DNA of 64,000 bases from Membranihabitans maritimus (GTDB lineage: Bacteria > Bacteroidota > Bacteroidia > Chitinophagales > Saprospiraceae), in NCBI RefSeq assembly GCF_021729145.1, contig NZ_JAJSLW010000010.1, positions 1-64,000 on the forward strand, in the 5' to 3' direction. Numbering within the stretch: the stretch's first letter is position 1; every line of letters begins with the position of its first letter. A program made the translations under genes and the position numbers. The notes beneath the pieces were generated by a model, which saw nothing but the letters and a program-made list of their open reading frames with translations, was not told the origin of the DNA and did no database searches. This document shows positions 9,428 to 18,848 of this stretch, piece after piece.

Positions 9428-10675
9428 ATGCCCTCAGTCCTTAAAGTCCGATTGTCGATACTTTTATTTTTCGAATTTTTTGTTTGGGGTGCATGGTATA
9501 CTACTATTGCCGTTTATATGTCAAATAACGGTATGGAGAATCTGACTCATTGGCCATTTACCGGAAATGCCATCGCAGCTATTGTTGCTCCTTTTATAGT
9601 TGGTATGATTGCTGACCGGTACTTTAATACGGAAAAAATACTGGGTACTTTGCATTTGCTGGGTGGGGTGATTTTATTATTTACCCCGGGGTTGTCTTCT
9701 AATCCGACATTGTTCATTCTTTTTTTAATCTTATATAACATTTGTTATATGCCCACTATGAGCTTGGCCAACTCCTTGTGTTTTCACCATATTAATAATC
9801 AGGAAAAAGAATTTCCAGTCATTCGTACTTTTGGTACTATTGGTTGGATCATAGCGGGTTTGGTGATAAGTTTTGTTTTGGTGTCTTTTGTTTCAGAGGG
9901 CATTACACCGGAACAAACGGCATTGCCCATTTATATGGCGGGAAGTTTTAGTCTATTATTAGGAATTTACTGTTTGACGCTTCCCAAAACACCTCCGCAA
10001 GGAAAGGGACAAGAAACCACCTGGCGTGGGATTTTAGGGGTGGATGCACTGAAAAAATTATGGAGTAGATCATTTTTTATTTTTCTCTTAAGCTCATTTC
10101 TTATTTGTATCCCATTGGCCGTGTATTATAATTTCACCCAGGTATATATGCAGGATGCAGGGTTCAAAAATATTGCAGCGACACAAACAATTGGACAAAT
10201 GTCTGAGGCATTCTTTATGGTAATTATGCCATTTTTATTTGTTCGTCTGGGAGTGAAGTGGATGCTGGCCGTCGGGATGTTTGCCTGGGTATTGAGGTAT
10301 GGTTTATTTGCCGTTGCAGCACCAGATGCAATTACCTGGATGATCTTAATGGGAATTGCTTTACATGGGATTTGTTATGATTTCTTTTTTGTGACAGGCC
10401 AAATATATGTTGATAAAAAAGCAGATCCATCTATAAAAGGACAGGCACAAGGGTTGATTATCTTTGTTACTTATGGTGTTGGAATGCTTGTTGGTACTCA
10501 AATTGCCGGAAAGATATTTAATTTTTACCTTGAAGATGCAAATAGACTTACTCTTGAAATGTGGAAGTCATTTTGGATAATTCCTGCAGTTTTTGCCTTG
10601 GGCGTCCTTTTATTTTTTGTTGTAAGTTTTAATGATAAAAAAGTAGATAAAAAAATTCAAAAAGAAGTACTATGA
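9428..10675 (+). CDS. MFS permease, nucleoside:H+ symporter (NHS)-like
   Basis: A 415-residue polytopic protein with about 12 hydrophobic segments. The N-terminal pattern RLSILLFFEFFVWGAWYTT and a conserved mid-protein AxxQTIGQMSE stretch are typical of the NHS branch of the major facilitator superfamily (NupG/XapB relatives). In Bacteroidota, members are often annotated as nucleoside permeases, yet many sit next to sugar genes. The stop overlaps the start of the following Gfo/Idh oxidoreductase (ATGA), so the two are translationally coupled and probably share a substrate pathway. That argues for a sugar, polyol or sugar-acid ligand rather than a nucleoside, but this is inference. Confidence 0.8.
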   Translation: MPSVLKVRLSILLFFEFFVWGAWYTTIAVYMSNNGMENLTHWPFTGNAIAAIVAPFIVGMIADRYFNTEKILGTLHLLGGVILLFTPGLSSNPTLFILFLILYNICYMPTMSLANSLCFHHINNQEKEFPVIRTFGTIGWIIAGLVISFVLVSFVSEGITPEQTALPIYMAGSFSLLLGIYCLTLPKTPPQGKGQETTWRGILGVDALKKLWSRSFFIFLLSSFLICIPLAVYYNFTQVYMQDAGFKNIAATQTIGQMSEAFFMVIMPFLFVRLGVKWMLAVGMFAWVLRYGLFAVAAPDAITWMILMGIALHGICYDFFFVTGQIYVDKKADPSIKGQAQGLIIFVTYGVGMLVGTQIAGKIFNFYLEDANRLTLEMWKSFWIIPAVFALGVLLFFVVSFNDKKVDKKIQKEVL

Positions 10676-11862
10676 GAAAAATTGCTATGTTGGGTTCGGG
10701 ATTTATTGGTAGATTCTATGCTGATTCAATTGTGGGGTTACGTAGTAAAGATAAAATTGTAAGTATTTTTTCAAGGAGTGAATCCAATGCCAATAAGTTT
10801 GCAGAGGATTATAATGTTCCCCATTCTACTACGGATATGAAAAAAGCTATAAATCACGGAGATGTGGATACGGTGGTTATTTCCCTTCCGAATAATTTAC
10901 ATGAAGAGGCAGTGATGGAGTGTGTAAAAGCAGGCAAAGGAGTGTTGTGTACAAAGCCATTAGGAAGAAACGCAGAAGAGGCAAAACGCATGATGGATGC
11001 GGTGGAAGAAGCCGGAATATTTAATGGATACCTGGAAGACCTGGTATATACGCCCAAGTACCTTAAGGCGTTGGAAAGCGTTCAAAAAGGAGCGTTGGGA
11101 AGTGTCCTTTGGGCAAGATCCCGAGAAGCGCACCCCGGTCCCCATTCTGAGTGGTTTTGGGACAAAGAAATGGCCGGTGGTGGATGCATCCTGGATTTGG
11201 GTTGTCACTGTATTGAAATAGGGAGGGGGTATATTGGAAAGGATATCAAACCCGTGGAGGTGATTTGCTGGGCGGATACTCAGGTGAAACCTATAGATGC
11301 TGAAGATCATGCCATTGGAATGGTCCGCTATGAGAATGGAGCCATAGGTCAGTTTGAAGTGAGTTGGACATTTAGAGGTGGATTGGATCTCAGGGATGAA
11401 GTGATGGGGTCAGAGGGTACTATTATGATCAACAATTTTCTTCGTACAGGTTTCGACATGTTTACTTCCGGAGAGGGATATGACTATGTAGCTGAAAAAG
11501 CAGAATCTAATAAGGGGTGGATTTTTCCAGTCGGCGATGAACTCCATGAATTGGGGTATAATTTTATGTTTACCGATATGTTTAATGCTATGGATAATGG
11601 CAATACTCCCGGGGAGACCTTTTACGATGGGTATGTGGTGAATGCTGTGATGGATGCCGCTTATACCTCCGTTAAATCAAAAAAGTGGGAGCCTGTTAAA
11701 TTGGATGTTTGGAGAGGCAGGGAAGGTGTAGAAAAAATATCTTCCATGAGGGATTATGATGAGGATCACTATCTAGTAAAAGAAGAAACCACTCACTACG
11801 GTGCGAAAAAATATATTATCAAAAATAAATCTACAGGGAAGATTTCTGAAATAACAGAATGA
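10672..11862 (+). CDS. Gfo/Idh/MocA-family NAD(P)-dependent oxidoreductase
   Basis: This 396-residue protein starts with the Rossmann pattern MLGSGFIGRF, followed at residues ~90-100 by the conserved CTKPLGRN motif (the EKP-type active-site Lys of this family). The C-terminal alpha/beta domain includes GGGCILDLGCHCIEI, the usual GG-x-DxGxH-type substrate-site signature. No signal peptide is present, so it acts in the cytosol, unlike the Tat-exported relative at 32126. Substrate is probably a sugar or inositol-like polyol. It overlaps the MFS permease by four bases and is expected to act on what that permease imports. Confidence 0.85.
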   Translation: MRKIAMLGSGFIGRFYADSIVGLRSKDKIVSIFSRSESNANKFAEDYNVPHSTTDMKKAINHGDVDTVVISLPNNLHEEAVMECVKAGKGVLCTKPLGRNAEEAKRMMDAVEEAGIFNGYLEDLVYTPKYLKALESVQKGALGSVLWARSREAHPGPHSEWFWDKEMAGGGCILDLGCHCIEIGRGYIGKDIKPVEVICWADTQVKPIDAEDHAIGMVRYENGAIGQFEVSWTFRGGLDLRDEVMGSEGTIMINNFLRTGFDMFTSGEGYDYVAEKAESNKGWIFPVGDELHELGYNFMFTDMFNAMDNGNTPGETFYDGYVVNAVMDAAYTSVKSKKWEPVKLDVWRGREGVEKISSMRDYDEDHYLVKEETTHYGAKKYIIKNKSTGKISEITE

Positions 11863-12571
11863 CCGAACAAAATCCACCTGTGAAGGTGGATCGAAGATGG
11901 TAAATCCATCTTCGGTGAGGAATCCAAGGGCTCTGTCCTGAGGGTGGGTTAGCAGTTTCCTCCTTGATACTTTTCTCGGAAGGGAGAGCCTACCACGGCG
12001 ATGCATGTTCTATTTTCTATTCGAGAGAGAGTCTAACATTTGATAAAGCCTGCCCTTCTCTTCAACGGTCACGAAGGACTCCTCGGGAGAATCCCTGGGA
12101 CAGAAGAGGAACTGAGGATGGGATTGAAGATTATCCAGCTTTTTGGCTATCCATCTGCCTTAGTACTAGATACGGTGGGCAGGCATTCTACAGCGAGACT
12201 TAGTCAGTATTCTTTTAAGCAGAGATTTTGAATGCTTGTAGAAAATATTTAAGTTTTATAAAAACTTTACCTGCTGATCATAAAACATTGGTTTTAGCTC
12301 TGAACTCAGCTTTCGTAGATATTGAAGACAGATTCAATATTACACAGCTTTGTCAGTTTGCGATTACTTTATAACTCTCAATATCAAAGATTATTTGCAT
12401 TATCAAATTGAGTCTTTACCCTGTCTTACACCGAACCAATTTTGGAAAATGTTTAATTAGAAGTTAGGGCCGGAGTTCGAGCAGTTATAAACGTATCCCT
12501 GAGCCAAAGTATAAGCAAGCATTTTGTAGTACTATCAGTAGGGAATAATTCTGGAAATTGCCAGGGCCGTA
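11863..12571. other. Non-coding/decayed stretch with twin hairpins
   Basis: Two adjacent hairpins follow the oxidoreductase: TCCACCT/AGGTGGA (11873-11890, loop GTGA) and CGAAGATGG/CCATCTTCG (11892-11914, loop TAAAT). No T-run follows, so they may be an RNA-stabilising element or small palindromic repeats rather than a classical terminator. Beyond them, 11960-12230 is less AT-rich and has short open frames without a recognisable family, possibly a gene remnant. 12230-12571 shows nothing identifiable. Confidence 0.45.
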
Positions 12572-13045
12572 TTACTGATCCTTAACCAATGTATAATTGA
12601 GTTCGGACTCAATCAATTTCATATCCTGGTCCAACATATGCAATGTATCCGATGTTACAGATTTGCGTAAAAAATATTTTGAATCGTCTCTTTCATTTTC
12701 AGACATTAGTGTATAGATTATAGCATCTTCATTGTTATTATAACCTGTTTGACTGATTACATTTCCCGACTGGATATATTCATTGTCTTTTTGACCTAGA
12801 TAGATTGATTGAAGTTGAAAACGGCTTCCATCAGACGATAACCGAAGTGTAGTCTCTATTCCCGAACAATCTGCACACGGAAGGGTGCCAAAAAATTCTT
12901 CCCACGTTTTTTCCTGAACTCTTGTTTCCGAATCTTGTGTGATATCTTCAGTCTGTTGTTCATTAGTGGAGTCTTCATTATTACAACTGAATAAGAGAAT
13001 AATATAAAATGAAACCAGAAAAGGAATGAAATAGGTGACCTTCAT
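12572..13045 (-). CDS. NlpE-like lipoprotein (copper/envelope-stress family)
   Basis: I start the gene at the internal ATG (13045), because the protein then begins with a proper lipoprotein signal (MKVTYF, hydrophobic core, LLFSC; lipidated Cys21). A start at 13075 would add ten hydrophilic residues. After an acidic Asn/Glu/Thr linker comes the N-terminal NlpE fold: GTLPCADCSGIETTLRL with the CxxC pair (Cys57/Cys60), then a small beta-barrel pattern. NlpE relatives sense surface contact or copper and other envelope stress; in Bacteroidota such single-domain forms are common and little studied. It is divergent from the DUF202 gene 100 bp away. Confidence 0.8.
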   Translation of the reverse strand: MKVTYFIPFLVSFYIILLFSCNNEDSTNEQQTEDITQDSETRVQEKTWEEFFGTLPCADCSGIETTLRLSSDGSRFQLQSIYLGQKDNEYIQSGNVISQTGYNNNEDAIIYTLMSENERDDSKYFLRKSVTSDTLHMLDQDMKLIESELNYTLVKDQ

Positions 13046-13151
13046 TTTGTTGAATTGATATTTGTTAAAATACATATGTATAACTTATCTATAGGTGAAT
13101 TTATTACCTATGTAGGAGCAAATATACTTCATTCTTGATATATTGTAGATT

Positions 13152-13415
13152 ATGGAAAATAATATGTCTAAAAGGGATTGGTTGGCTATTGAACGAACCC
13201 ACCTGGCCAATGAAAGGAATATGCTGGCCTACCTGAGATCAGCTTTAGTCATGTTTGCCACGGGTATTGGCCTCACTCACATCGAATATTTTGATCAGGT
13301 GAAAGTATTGGGGATCGTATTTGTCATTGTTGCTCCCCTTCTTATAATATGGGGAACTGCGAGATATTACCGCAGGAAGGCTAAAATTGAAAGTTATTAC
13401 AAAGATATCGAATAG
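13152..13415 (+). CDS. DUF202 (YidH-type) small membrane protein
   Basis: An 87-residue protein with an amphipathic N-terminus containing the family hallmark ERTHLANERNMLAYLRSAL, then two transmembrane helices (~residues 29-45 and 50-68) and a basic tail (YYRRKAK). This matches the DUF202/YidH family of inner-membrane proteins. A second start is possible at the Met5 codon. Function is not established for the family. It is divergent from the NlpE-like gene. Confidence 0.8.
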   Translation: MENNMSKRDWLAIERTHLANERNMLAYLRSALVMFATGIGLTHIEYFDQVKVLGIVFVIVAPLLIIWGTARYYRRKAKIESYYKDIE

Positions 13416-13850
13416 ATCGATAAATTACTGAATTTTTCCATGTAGTAGGACGTACTTAAGCTTTCTTGCACTATTGCTTTTATTGTAGTGTAAAAAAAGT
13501 ATTTAGTGGTAATAATAATCTTTCGGAAGTTAGCCATCCTTCACAAGAAAATGAATTTAGTTCTTCCTCTTCAGTCAATGTGCAGAAGATGGTCTTAAAG
13601 GAAAGCTAACCCTAATCACTTGTTACAAGTCATCAGCAAACCTTATTTGGAATGTACAGTACTGGTTTATTATTAATTATCCCGGTTACCTCCCAGGAGA
13701 GGCAGTTAATTTGGATCACATTTCTTTGAATCATTTCAGATAGATAAAGAATAGACAATATTTGCAACGGATTTTCAAGTATATATCTCTTTTGAACATT
13801 GAATCGATTTTGAGATGATTTTATAAATATATTTACGTTGTCTAATTTTA
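13416..13850 (+). other. Intergenic stretch with possible gene remnants
   Basis: Between the DUF202 gene and the promoter of the TonB receptor. A short open run at about 13467-13609 reads as a Ser/Asn-rich sequence after two Cys codons, as in a lipoprotein, but then stops. No family is recognisable. I treat it as non-coding or decayed. Confidence 0.35.
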
Positions 13851-13882
13851 TTTGTTAGATAAATAAAACTTTTTTAGTTTTG
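13851..13882 (+). promoter_or_regulatory. Bacteroidota-type promoter of the TonB receptor gene
   Basis: TTTG at 13851-13854, a 20-bp spacer, then TAGTTTTG at 13875-13882, an exact match to the known Bacteroidota pattern (-33 TTTG, -7 TAnnTTTG). Transcription should begin around 13887-13892, downstream of the ATG at 13884. This supports the later ATG (13908) as the true start. Confidence 0.7.
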
Positions 13883-13907
13883 TATGTGGATAAGAAATGC
13901 ATTAATT

Positions 13908-16205
13908 ATGAAAAGTAAACTTCTACTGGTATTAATAATAGTTGGATTGGGATATTTCGCCACTGCCCAAAATGTAGTTGTATTTGGAAAAATTTTTGAA
14001 GAGGAATCTCCCCTTCCTTTCGCCTCTGTTATTGCAGATAATGGTATAGGTGGTACAAGCACGAATGAGTCGGGTATATATTCTCTGACGTTAAAAAAAG
14101 GGGAAGAGTATGAAATCACGGCTTCCTATGTGGGATATTTTCCAAAAAAAATAAAATTAAGTGCCGATGGTAGTGATAGTATTCGACTCGATTTTGAATT
14201 AAAAAGATCTGCTGCATTGGAAGAAGTGGTGGTTACCGGGACAATGAAACCATCGTATGTTTCGGAGTCTCCAATTAAGATCGACGTTATTTCATTTTCG
14301 CAATTGGAGACTTTTATGCCGGTAGCAGGATCATCGATAGTAGAAAATATAAAGCTGGTTAATGGTGTACAGGAGGTCGTTGCGTGTGGAGTTTGTTTTA
14401 CGAATAGCATCAGTATTAATGGTTTGCCGGGACCCTACACAGCAGTATTAATGGATGGAACCCCAATGTATGGTAATCTGGCTTCTGTTTATGGACTTAA
14501 TGGTATTCCAAGCATGATTATTGACCGCATGGAAATTATAAAAGGGCCGAGTAGTACGCTCTATGGATCCGAAGCAGTGGCTGGTGTAATCAATATAATA
14601 ACCAAAGATCCTTCTGAACAGCCATTGGTTTCTTTGGATATAATGGGAACCTCCCATAAAGAGAGTTTTGGAAACCTGGCCATTGCCCCTAAAATAGGTG
14701 AAACAGCCGGGTATATAGGTCTAAATTATGCGTATGTAAATGATTTTGATGATTCAAATAATGATGGATTCGGGGATGGCATTAATATGGATCGTATTTC
14801 TGCTTTTACGAAGTGGGATATACACAGGAAAAGCGGAAAGGAGTTTTCAATAGTGGGCCGATATTATTATGAAGATCGTAGGAATGGGGTAGAAGAATAT
14901 TTAAAGGATCGAAATTATAGGGATTTAAGAGGTAGTGAGCATATCTACGGTGAGAGCATTTATACCAATCGAATGGAGCTCTTTGGTACCTATGAGTTAA
15001 ATATGAAGCCCGATATAAAGGTAGACTTTTCCCTATCAGACCATCAACAGGATAGTTATTACGGTACTGATTTTTACAAAGCAGATCAGCAAATTGCTTT
15101 TGCTAATCTGTTGTGGAACAAGGATCTCGGTTACCATGATTTGCTATTTGGACTGACAAATCGATATCAGGCCTATGACGATAATACTGTAGCTACTGAA
15201 AAAACTGTGAATGGGTCTACATTCAACCATCCAAATAATCAATGGATACCGGGCGTATTTGTACAGGATGAATTTAGGCCAGTGGAAAAATGGATTTTAT
15301 TGGGGGGAATGCGAATGGATCATTATGAAAATCATGGTTTGATCTTTGCTCCCAGACTAAATATTAAATTCAAACCTTCGGTGTGGACTACATATCGTTT
15401 GAATTTTGGTACGGGTTTTCGAATTGTAAACTTATTTACGGAAGATCATGCATTTGTAACGGGGCAAAGAGAAGTAATTATTACGGAAGAATTAAACCCC
15501 GAGCAATCTTACAATGCTTCTTTTAATATAAATCATATATATAGTTTATTTGAAGGTAGTGGCTCTATTGATATAGACGGATATTATACTCACTTTACTA
15601 ATAAAATTAACCCCGATTATTCCGATCCCGGACAAATTATATATTCCAATTCGGATGGATATGCAAGAACCATGGGGATTGGTGTAAATGTCAATTACAG
15701 CTTTACTTTTCCCCTGGGGTTGAGCCTGGGAATGAATATACAAGATGTAAGAGAGACTGAAATTCTGGAGTCCGGGCAAAAAAAACATACTCGGCTTGAG
15801 TTTGCTCCAAGATGGAGTGGAGTGGCAACCGCTAATTTCCAATGGAGAAAACAGGGAATTACCATGGCCTATACTGCTCGAATAACTGGCGATATGGAAC
15901 TCCCAGAGGTATATGATCTGGATGAATCCGGTAATCCATTATTCTCTTCACGCCCTACTAACAGTCAACCGTTTTCGATCCATACCTTCCAGGTCATCAA
16001 GAAAATTAATGATGGAATTTCAATTTATGCGGGACTCCAGAATATCTGGGACTACAGACAGGATTTATCACCATTAATTGGGTATAACGATCCTAACTCA
16101 CCTGTAGGTTTTAGTGATCACTTCGATACAGTTTATGCCTATTCCCCTAATCACGGCAGGGAGTTTTATTTGGGAGTTAGGTGGAATGGTTGGATGAGAA
16201 AATAG
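13908..16205 (+). CDS. TonB-dependent outer-membrane receptor
   Basis: 765 residues from the ATG at 13908, chosen because the upstream promoter starts RNA after the earlier ATG and because this start gives a clean signal peptide (MKSKLLLVLIIVGLGYFATAQ). A carboxypeptidase-regulatory-like domain follows (~20-105), then a TonB-box-like VVVTG, a plug domain (~115-230, with SINGLPGPYTAVLMDGTPMY and IIKGPSSTLYGSEAVAGVIN) and a 22-strand-type beta-barrel to the end, finishing on an aromatic-rich strand. The plug carries a CxxC (ACGVC) found in a subgroup of these receptors. There is no SusD partner, so a metal or cofactor ligand is more likely than a glycan, but the ligand is unknown. Confidence 0.88.
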   Translation: MKSKLLLVLIIVGLGYFATAQNVVVFGKIFEEESPLPFASVIADNGIGGTSTNESGIYSLTLKKGEEYEITASYVGYFPKKIKLSADGSDSIRLDFELKRSAALEEVVVTGTMKPSYVSESPIKIDVISFSQLETFMPVAGSSIVENIKLVNGVQEVVACGVCFTNSISINGLPGPYTAVLMDGTPMYGNLASVYGLNGIPSMIIDRMEIIKGPSSTLYGSEAVAGVINIITKDPSEQPLVSLDIMGTSHKESFGNLAIAPKIGETAGYIGLNYAYVNDFDDSNNDGFGDGINMDRISAFTKWDIHRKSGKEFSIVGRYYYEDRRNGVEEYLKDRNYRDLRGSEHIYGESIYTNRMELFGTYELNMKPDIKVDFSLSDHQQDSYYGTDFYKADQQIAFANLLWNKDLGYHDLLFGLTNRYQAYDDNTVATEKTVNGSTFNHPNNQWIPGVFVQDEFRPVEKWILLGGMRMDHYENHGLIFAPRLNIKFKPSVWTTYRLNFGTGFRIVNLFTEDHAFVTGQREVIITEELNPEQSYNASFNINHIYSLFEGSGSIDIDGYYTHFTNKINPDYSDPGQIIYSNSDGYARTMGIGVNVNYSFTFPLGLSLGMNIQDVRETEILESGQKKHTRLEFAPRWSGVATANFQWRKQGITMAYTARITGDMELPEVYDLDESGNPLFSSRPTNSQPFSIHTFQVIKKINDGISIYAGLQNIWDYRQDLSPLIGYNDPNSPVGFSDHFDTVYAYSPNHGREFYLGVRWNGWMRK

Positions 16206-16246
16206 TAGTTGGGACAAATGAGTAACCTGGTGCAAATTGTACTCGA

Positions 16247-17827
16247 TTATTCGGAAATCAGATCTTTCATTTGTTGTAGTGTATCTGCTTGCTCCGGCTT
16301 TTTGTCTTTTCTCCATCGATGAATACGAGGAAAGCGTACAGCTACTCCGGATTTATGTCGGTTCGATGGTGAAATACCCTCGAAGGCAATTTCGAATACC
16401 AAATTAGGATGGACAGAACGAACAGGTCCAAAACGTTCAATAGTATTACTCATTACATAGGAAGACACTTCCCGGAATTCTAAGTCCGTCAAACCACTAT
16501 ATGCTTTAGCCACTGGAACAAGCTGACGGTCATCAGACCAGACAGCAAAGGTATAATCGGTAAATAAATTGGCTCTTCTTCCATGCCCTGATTGGGCATA
16601 TATTAACACAGCATCAATGGTGTAGGGATCAAGCTTCCATTTATACCAGCTGCCTTTTTTCCTTCCAGAATGGTAAATACTCTTTTGGTCTTTAAGCATA
16701 AGGCCTTCAGCATTAACCGACCGGGCATTTTTTCTAAAAAGAGTCAAATCATCAATAGTTTTAAAAGCAAGCGCTTTATTTGCGGTTATTCTTTCTATAT
16801 TTTTAAGTATTTTATTTAATTCGAAAAATCGTTTTGATAGTTTCTCGTTCCGTATATCATTTCCGTTAAGTTCTAATAAATCAAAAGCGATAAAAGCAAC
16901 CGGATGTTTTACCATAATATTTTTAGAGACTTTTTTTCTACCCAATCGTTTTTGAAGATGGTGAAACGGTTTTATCTCATCCCCTTTTATAACCAAGATT
17001 TCTCCGTCAAGTACGGTTCCATTTGGTAGTTTTTTAGCCTCCTCTTGGATTTCAGGAAATTGATTTGTAATCAATTCCTGACCTCTACTCCATATAAATA
17101 CAGTTTCCGATCTTTTTATGATTTGGCCTCTGATTCCATCCCATTTGTATTCGGCCTGCCATTGATTAATATCAACTATTTCACTGGTAGAATCTTTCAA
17201 TGCGTACGCCAGACAAAATGGGTAAGGTTTGGAATCATCAGCATTAATTGATTGTTGAAAGAGATCCTCAAAAGAAATCGATCCCGGATCCCATTTCCCG
17301 CTTAAGCAATATAATATATAACTCTCTTCTTTCCCTAAATGCCGGGCCAGACTTCGTGCAATTAATTTTTGTGACATACCCACACGCCAACCTCCTGTCA
17401 AAAGTTTATTGAAGACAAATCTTTCCATTTGACTGAAATTGAGCCACTGATTAGTCACCCATTTTTTCTTCTCTTCAATATCTTCAAGGTCTTTGATGTG
17501 CAATAAGTCTTTCATTAAGTCATGTAGCGTAATTTCACTTCCATTCATTTCATCCGGAAGCAGTAATGCTAATGTTTCTGCTAAATCTCCTACTACATAA
17601 TAACTTTCTTCCAAAAGCCAAAGTGGGACTCCGGATGCATCTGCAGCCCATTCTCTGAGGTTGGATGTGTTGGCTATCCTGCCAATTTTCTTTTTCGAGA
17701 GAATGTAAGTAGCCCAAAGTTTGTCATTATCACCTGCTGAATCGAGGTAAAGGCAAAATTGCTTTACTTTATTATTTATACTTGTCGTACGGTCTAATTT
17801 AGTGATCAGCTGTGTAAATAATTTCAT
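16247..17827 (-). CDS. ATP-dependent DNA ligase (repair type)
   Basis: A 526-residue ligase. The N-terminal DNA-binding domain (~1-200) contains KLLTGGWRVGMSQKL. The adenylation domain has the nucleotidyl-lysine motif YKWDGIRGQ with Lys228, later DGEILV and GLMLKD motifs, and a Lys-rich KGSWYKWK motif V. An OB-fold ends the protein near VRFPRIHRWR. It seals nicks in duplex DNA using ATP, alongside the NAD-dependent replicative ligase expected elsewhere. Its start overlaps the stop of the exonuclease upstream by four bases (ATGA), which matches the known ligase-associated DNA-damage-response cluster. The DEXH helicase and PdeM-like phosphoesterase of that cluster are not in the window. Confidence 0.92.
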   Translation of the reverse strand: MKLFTQLITKLDRTTSINNKVKQFCLYLDSAGDNDKLWATYILSKKKIGRIANTSNLREWAADASGVPLWLLEESYYVVGDLAETLALLLPDEMNGSEITLHDLMKDLLHIKDLEDIEEKKKWVTNQWLNFSQMERFVFNKLLTGGWRVGMSQKLIARSLARHLGKEESYILYCLSGKWDPGSISFEDLFQQSINADDSKPYPFCLAYALKDSTSEIVDINQWQAEYKWDGIRGQIIKRSETVFIWSRGQELITNQFPEIQEEAKKLPNGTVLDGEILVIKGDEIKPFHHLQKRLGRKKVSKNIMVKHPVAFIAFDLLELNGNDIRNEKLSKRFFELNKILKNIERITANKALAFKTIDDLTLFRKNARSVNAEGLMLKDQKSIYHSGRKKGSWYKWKLDPYTIDAVLIYAQSGHGRRANLFTDYTFAVWSDDRQLVPVAKAYSGLTDLEFREVSSYVMSNTIERFGPVRSVHPNLVFEIAFEGISPSNRHKSGVAVRFPRIHRWRKDKKPEQADTLQQMKDLISE

Positions 17828-18807
17828 TCTTCTCTGGTTAAGGGGGTTCGCTGGATATCAGGACATTCCAGATTATTTTCTCTAAACCATTGTGAAACGA
17901 CATCTGTATAACCGTGGACAGGATATATTTTCGAAGCTCCTGTTGCATAAACAGCTTTATTCAAATCGGGCCAATCGACATGGTCACTTATGACAAATCC
18001 CCTGCCGTAGTTTCTTCGTCTACGTATACCTCGCACTTGCATCCAACCACTGGCAAATGCGGTGTCTTTGTTTTTTAATTTTTTCACCCAATTCGCTTCT
18101 GCCGCCATTGAAGGCATAATCAATAAAGCACCTTCTAGTTCTTCTGGGTTATCAGGATTTATAACCGGCAACTGGGGAAGTTTTCCACCTGATTTTCGTA
18201 TTACTTCATTGAGATCGGCAATGGTGTAGTGAATATACATGTTTTCAATTTCATCCGACAATAAGTTGATTAGGCGTTGGGCTTTGCCCAATGAATACGC
18301 CGATAAAATTGATGTAATGCCATTGGAGAGATTTGTATTATACCATTTGAGTATCTCTTTTTTAATTTCACTTTGTGGTTGCCACCGGAAAATGGGTAGT
18401 CCGAATGTACATTCCGTGACAAAATGATGGCATGATATTGGTTCAAAAGGGGTAGATATCCCATCATTTTGGAGTTTGTAATCGCCGGATATGACGGCTA
18501 TTTCACCCTTACTTTCTATTCTTACCTGTGCCGAACCAAAGATATGTCCAGCTGGATGAAAAGATATTTTTACCCCGTTGTGTGTAATGTTTTTTGCATA
18601 TTCCACTCCGGATATTTGTATTGAACCGAGTCGGTGTTTCAATATCTGTAAGGACTTTTTGGCACACAGATACTTTTTGTGACCTTTCCGTGCATGATCT
18701 GAATGTCCATGCGTAATGACAGCATGCGAAACCGGAGACACCGGATCTATATAAAAGCCACCTTCGGGGCAATAGATACCTTTTTTTGTGAATTCAATAA
18801 TCGCCAT
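17824..18807 (-). CDS. Ligase-associated DNA-damage-response exonuclease (MBL/beta-CASP fold)
   Basis: A 327-residue protein with the metallo-beta-lactamase metal motif THGHSDHA (His33, His35, Asp37, His38), further metal ligands near FHPAGHIFGSAQ and ISGDY, and a beta-CASP-like C-terminal half ending with the SDHVDWPDL and PVHGYTDVV motifs. It belongs to the SNM1/artemis-like family that travels with ATP-dependent ligases and processes damaged DNA ends. It precedes the ligase in the same operon with a four-base overlap, so the two are made together. The start at 18807 gives the usual N-terminus of the family. Confidence 0.9.
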   Translation of the reverse strand: MAIIEFTKKGIYCPEGGFYIDPVSPVSHAVITHGHSDHARKGHKKYLCAKKSLQILKHRLGSIQISGVEYAKNITHNGVKISFHPAGHIFGSAQVRIESKGEIAVISGDYKLQNDGISTPFEPISCHHFVTECTFGLPIFRWQPQSEIKKEILKWYNTNLSNGITSILSAYSLGKAQRLINLLSDEIENMYIHYTIADLNEVIRKSGGKLPQLPVINPDNPEELEGALLIMPSMAAEANWVKKLKNKDTAFASGWMQVRGIRRRRNYGRGFVISDHVDWPDLNKAVYATGASKIYPVHGYTDVVSQWFRENNLECPDIQRTPLTREE

Positions 18808-18848
18808 ATGTAACCAATATACGGGATTTTAAATGGAATTTAAATTCA

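Noticed and set aside
11964-12231. Two overlapping short plus-strand frames of 79 and 63 codons
   Set aside because: Protein-like in places but unrecognised and without a start context; recorded only as a possible remnant.
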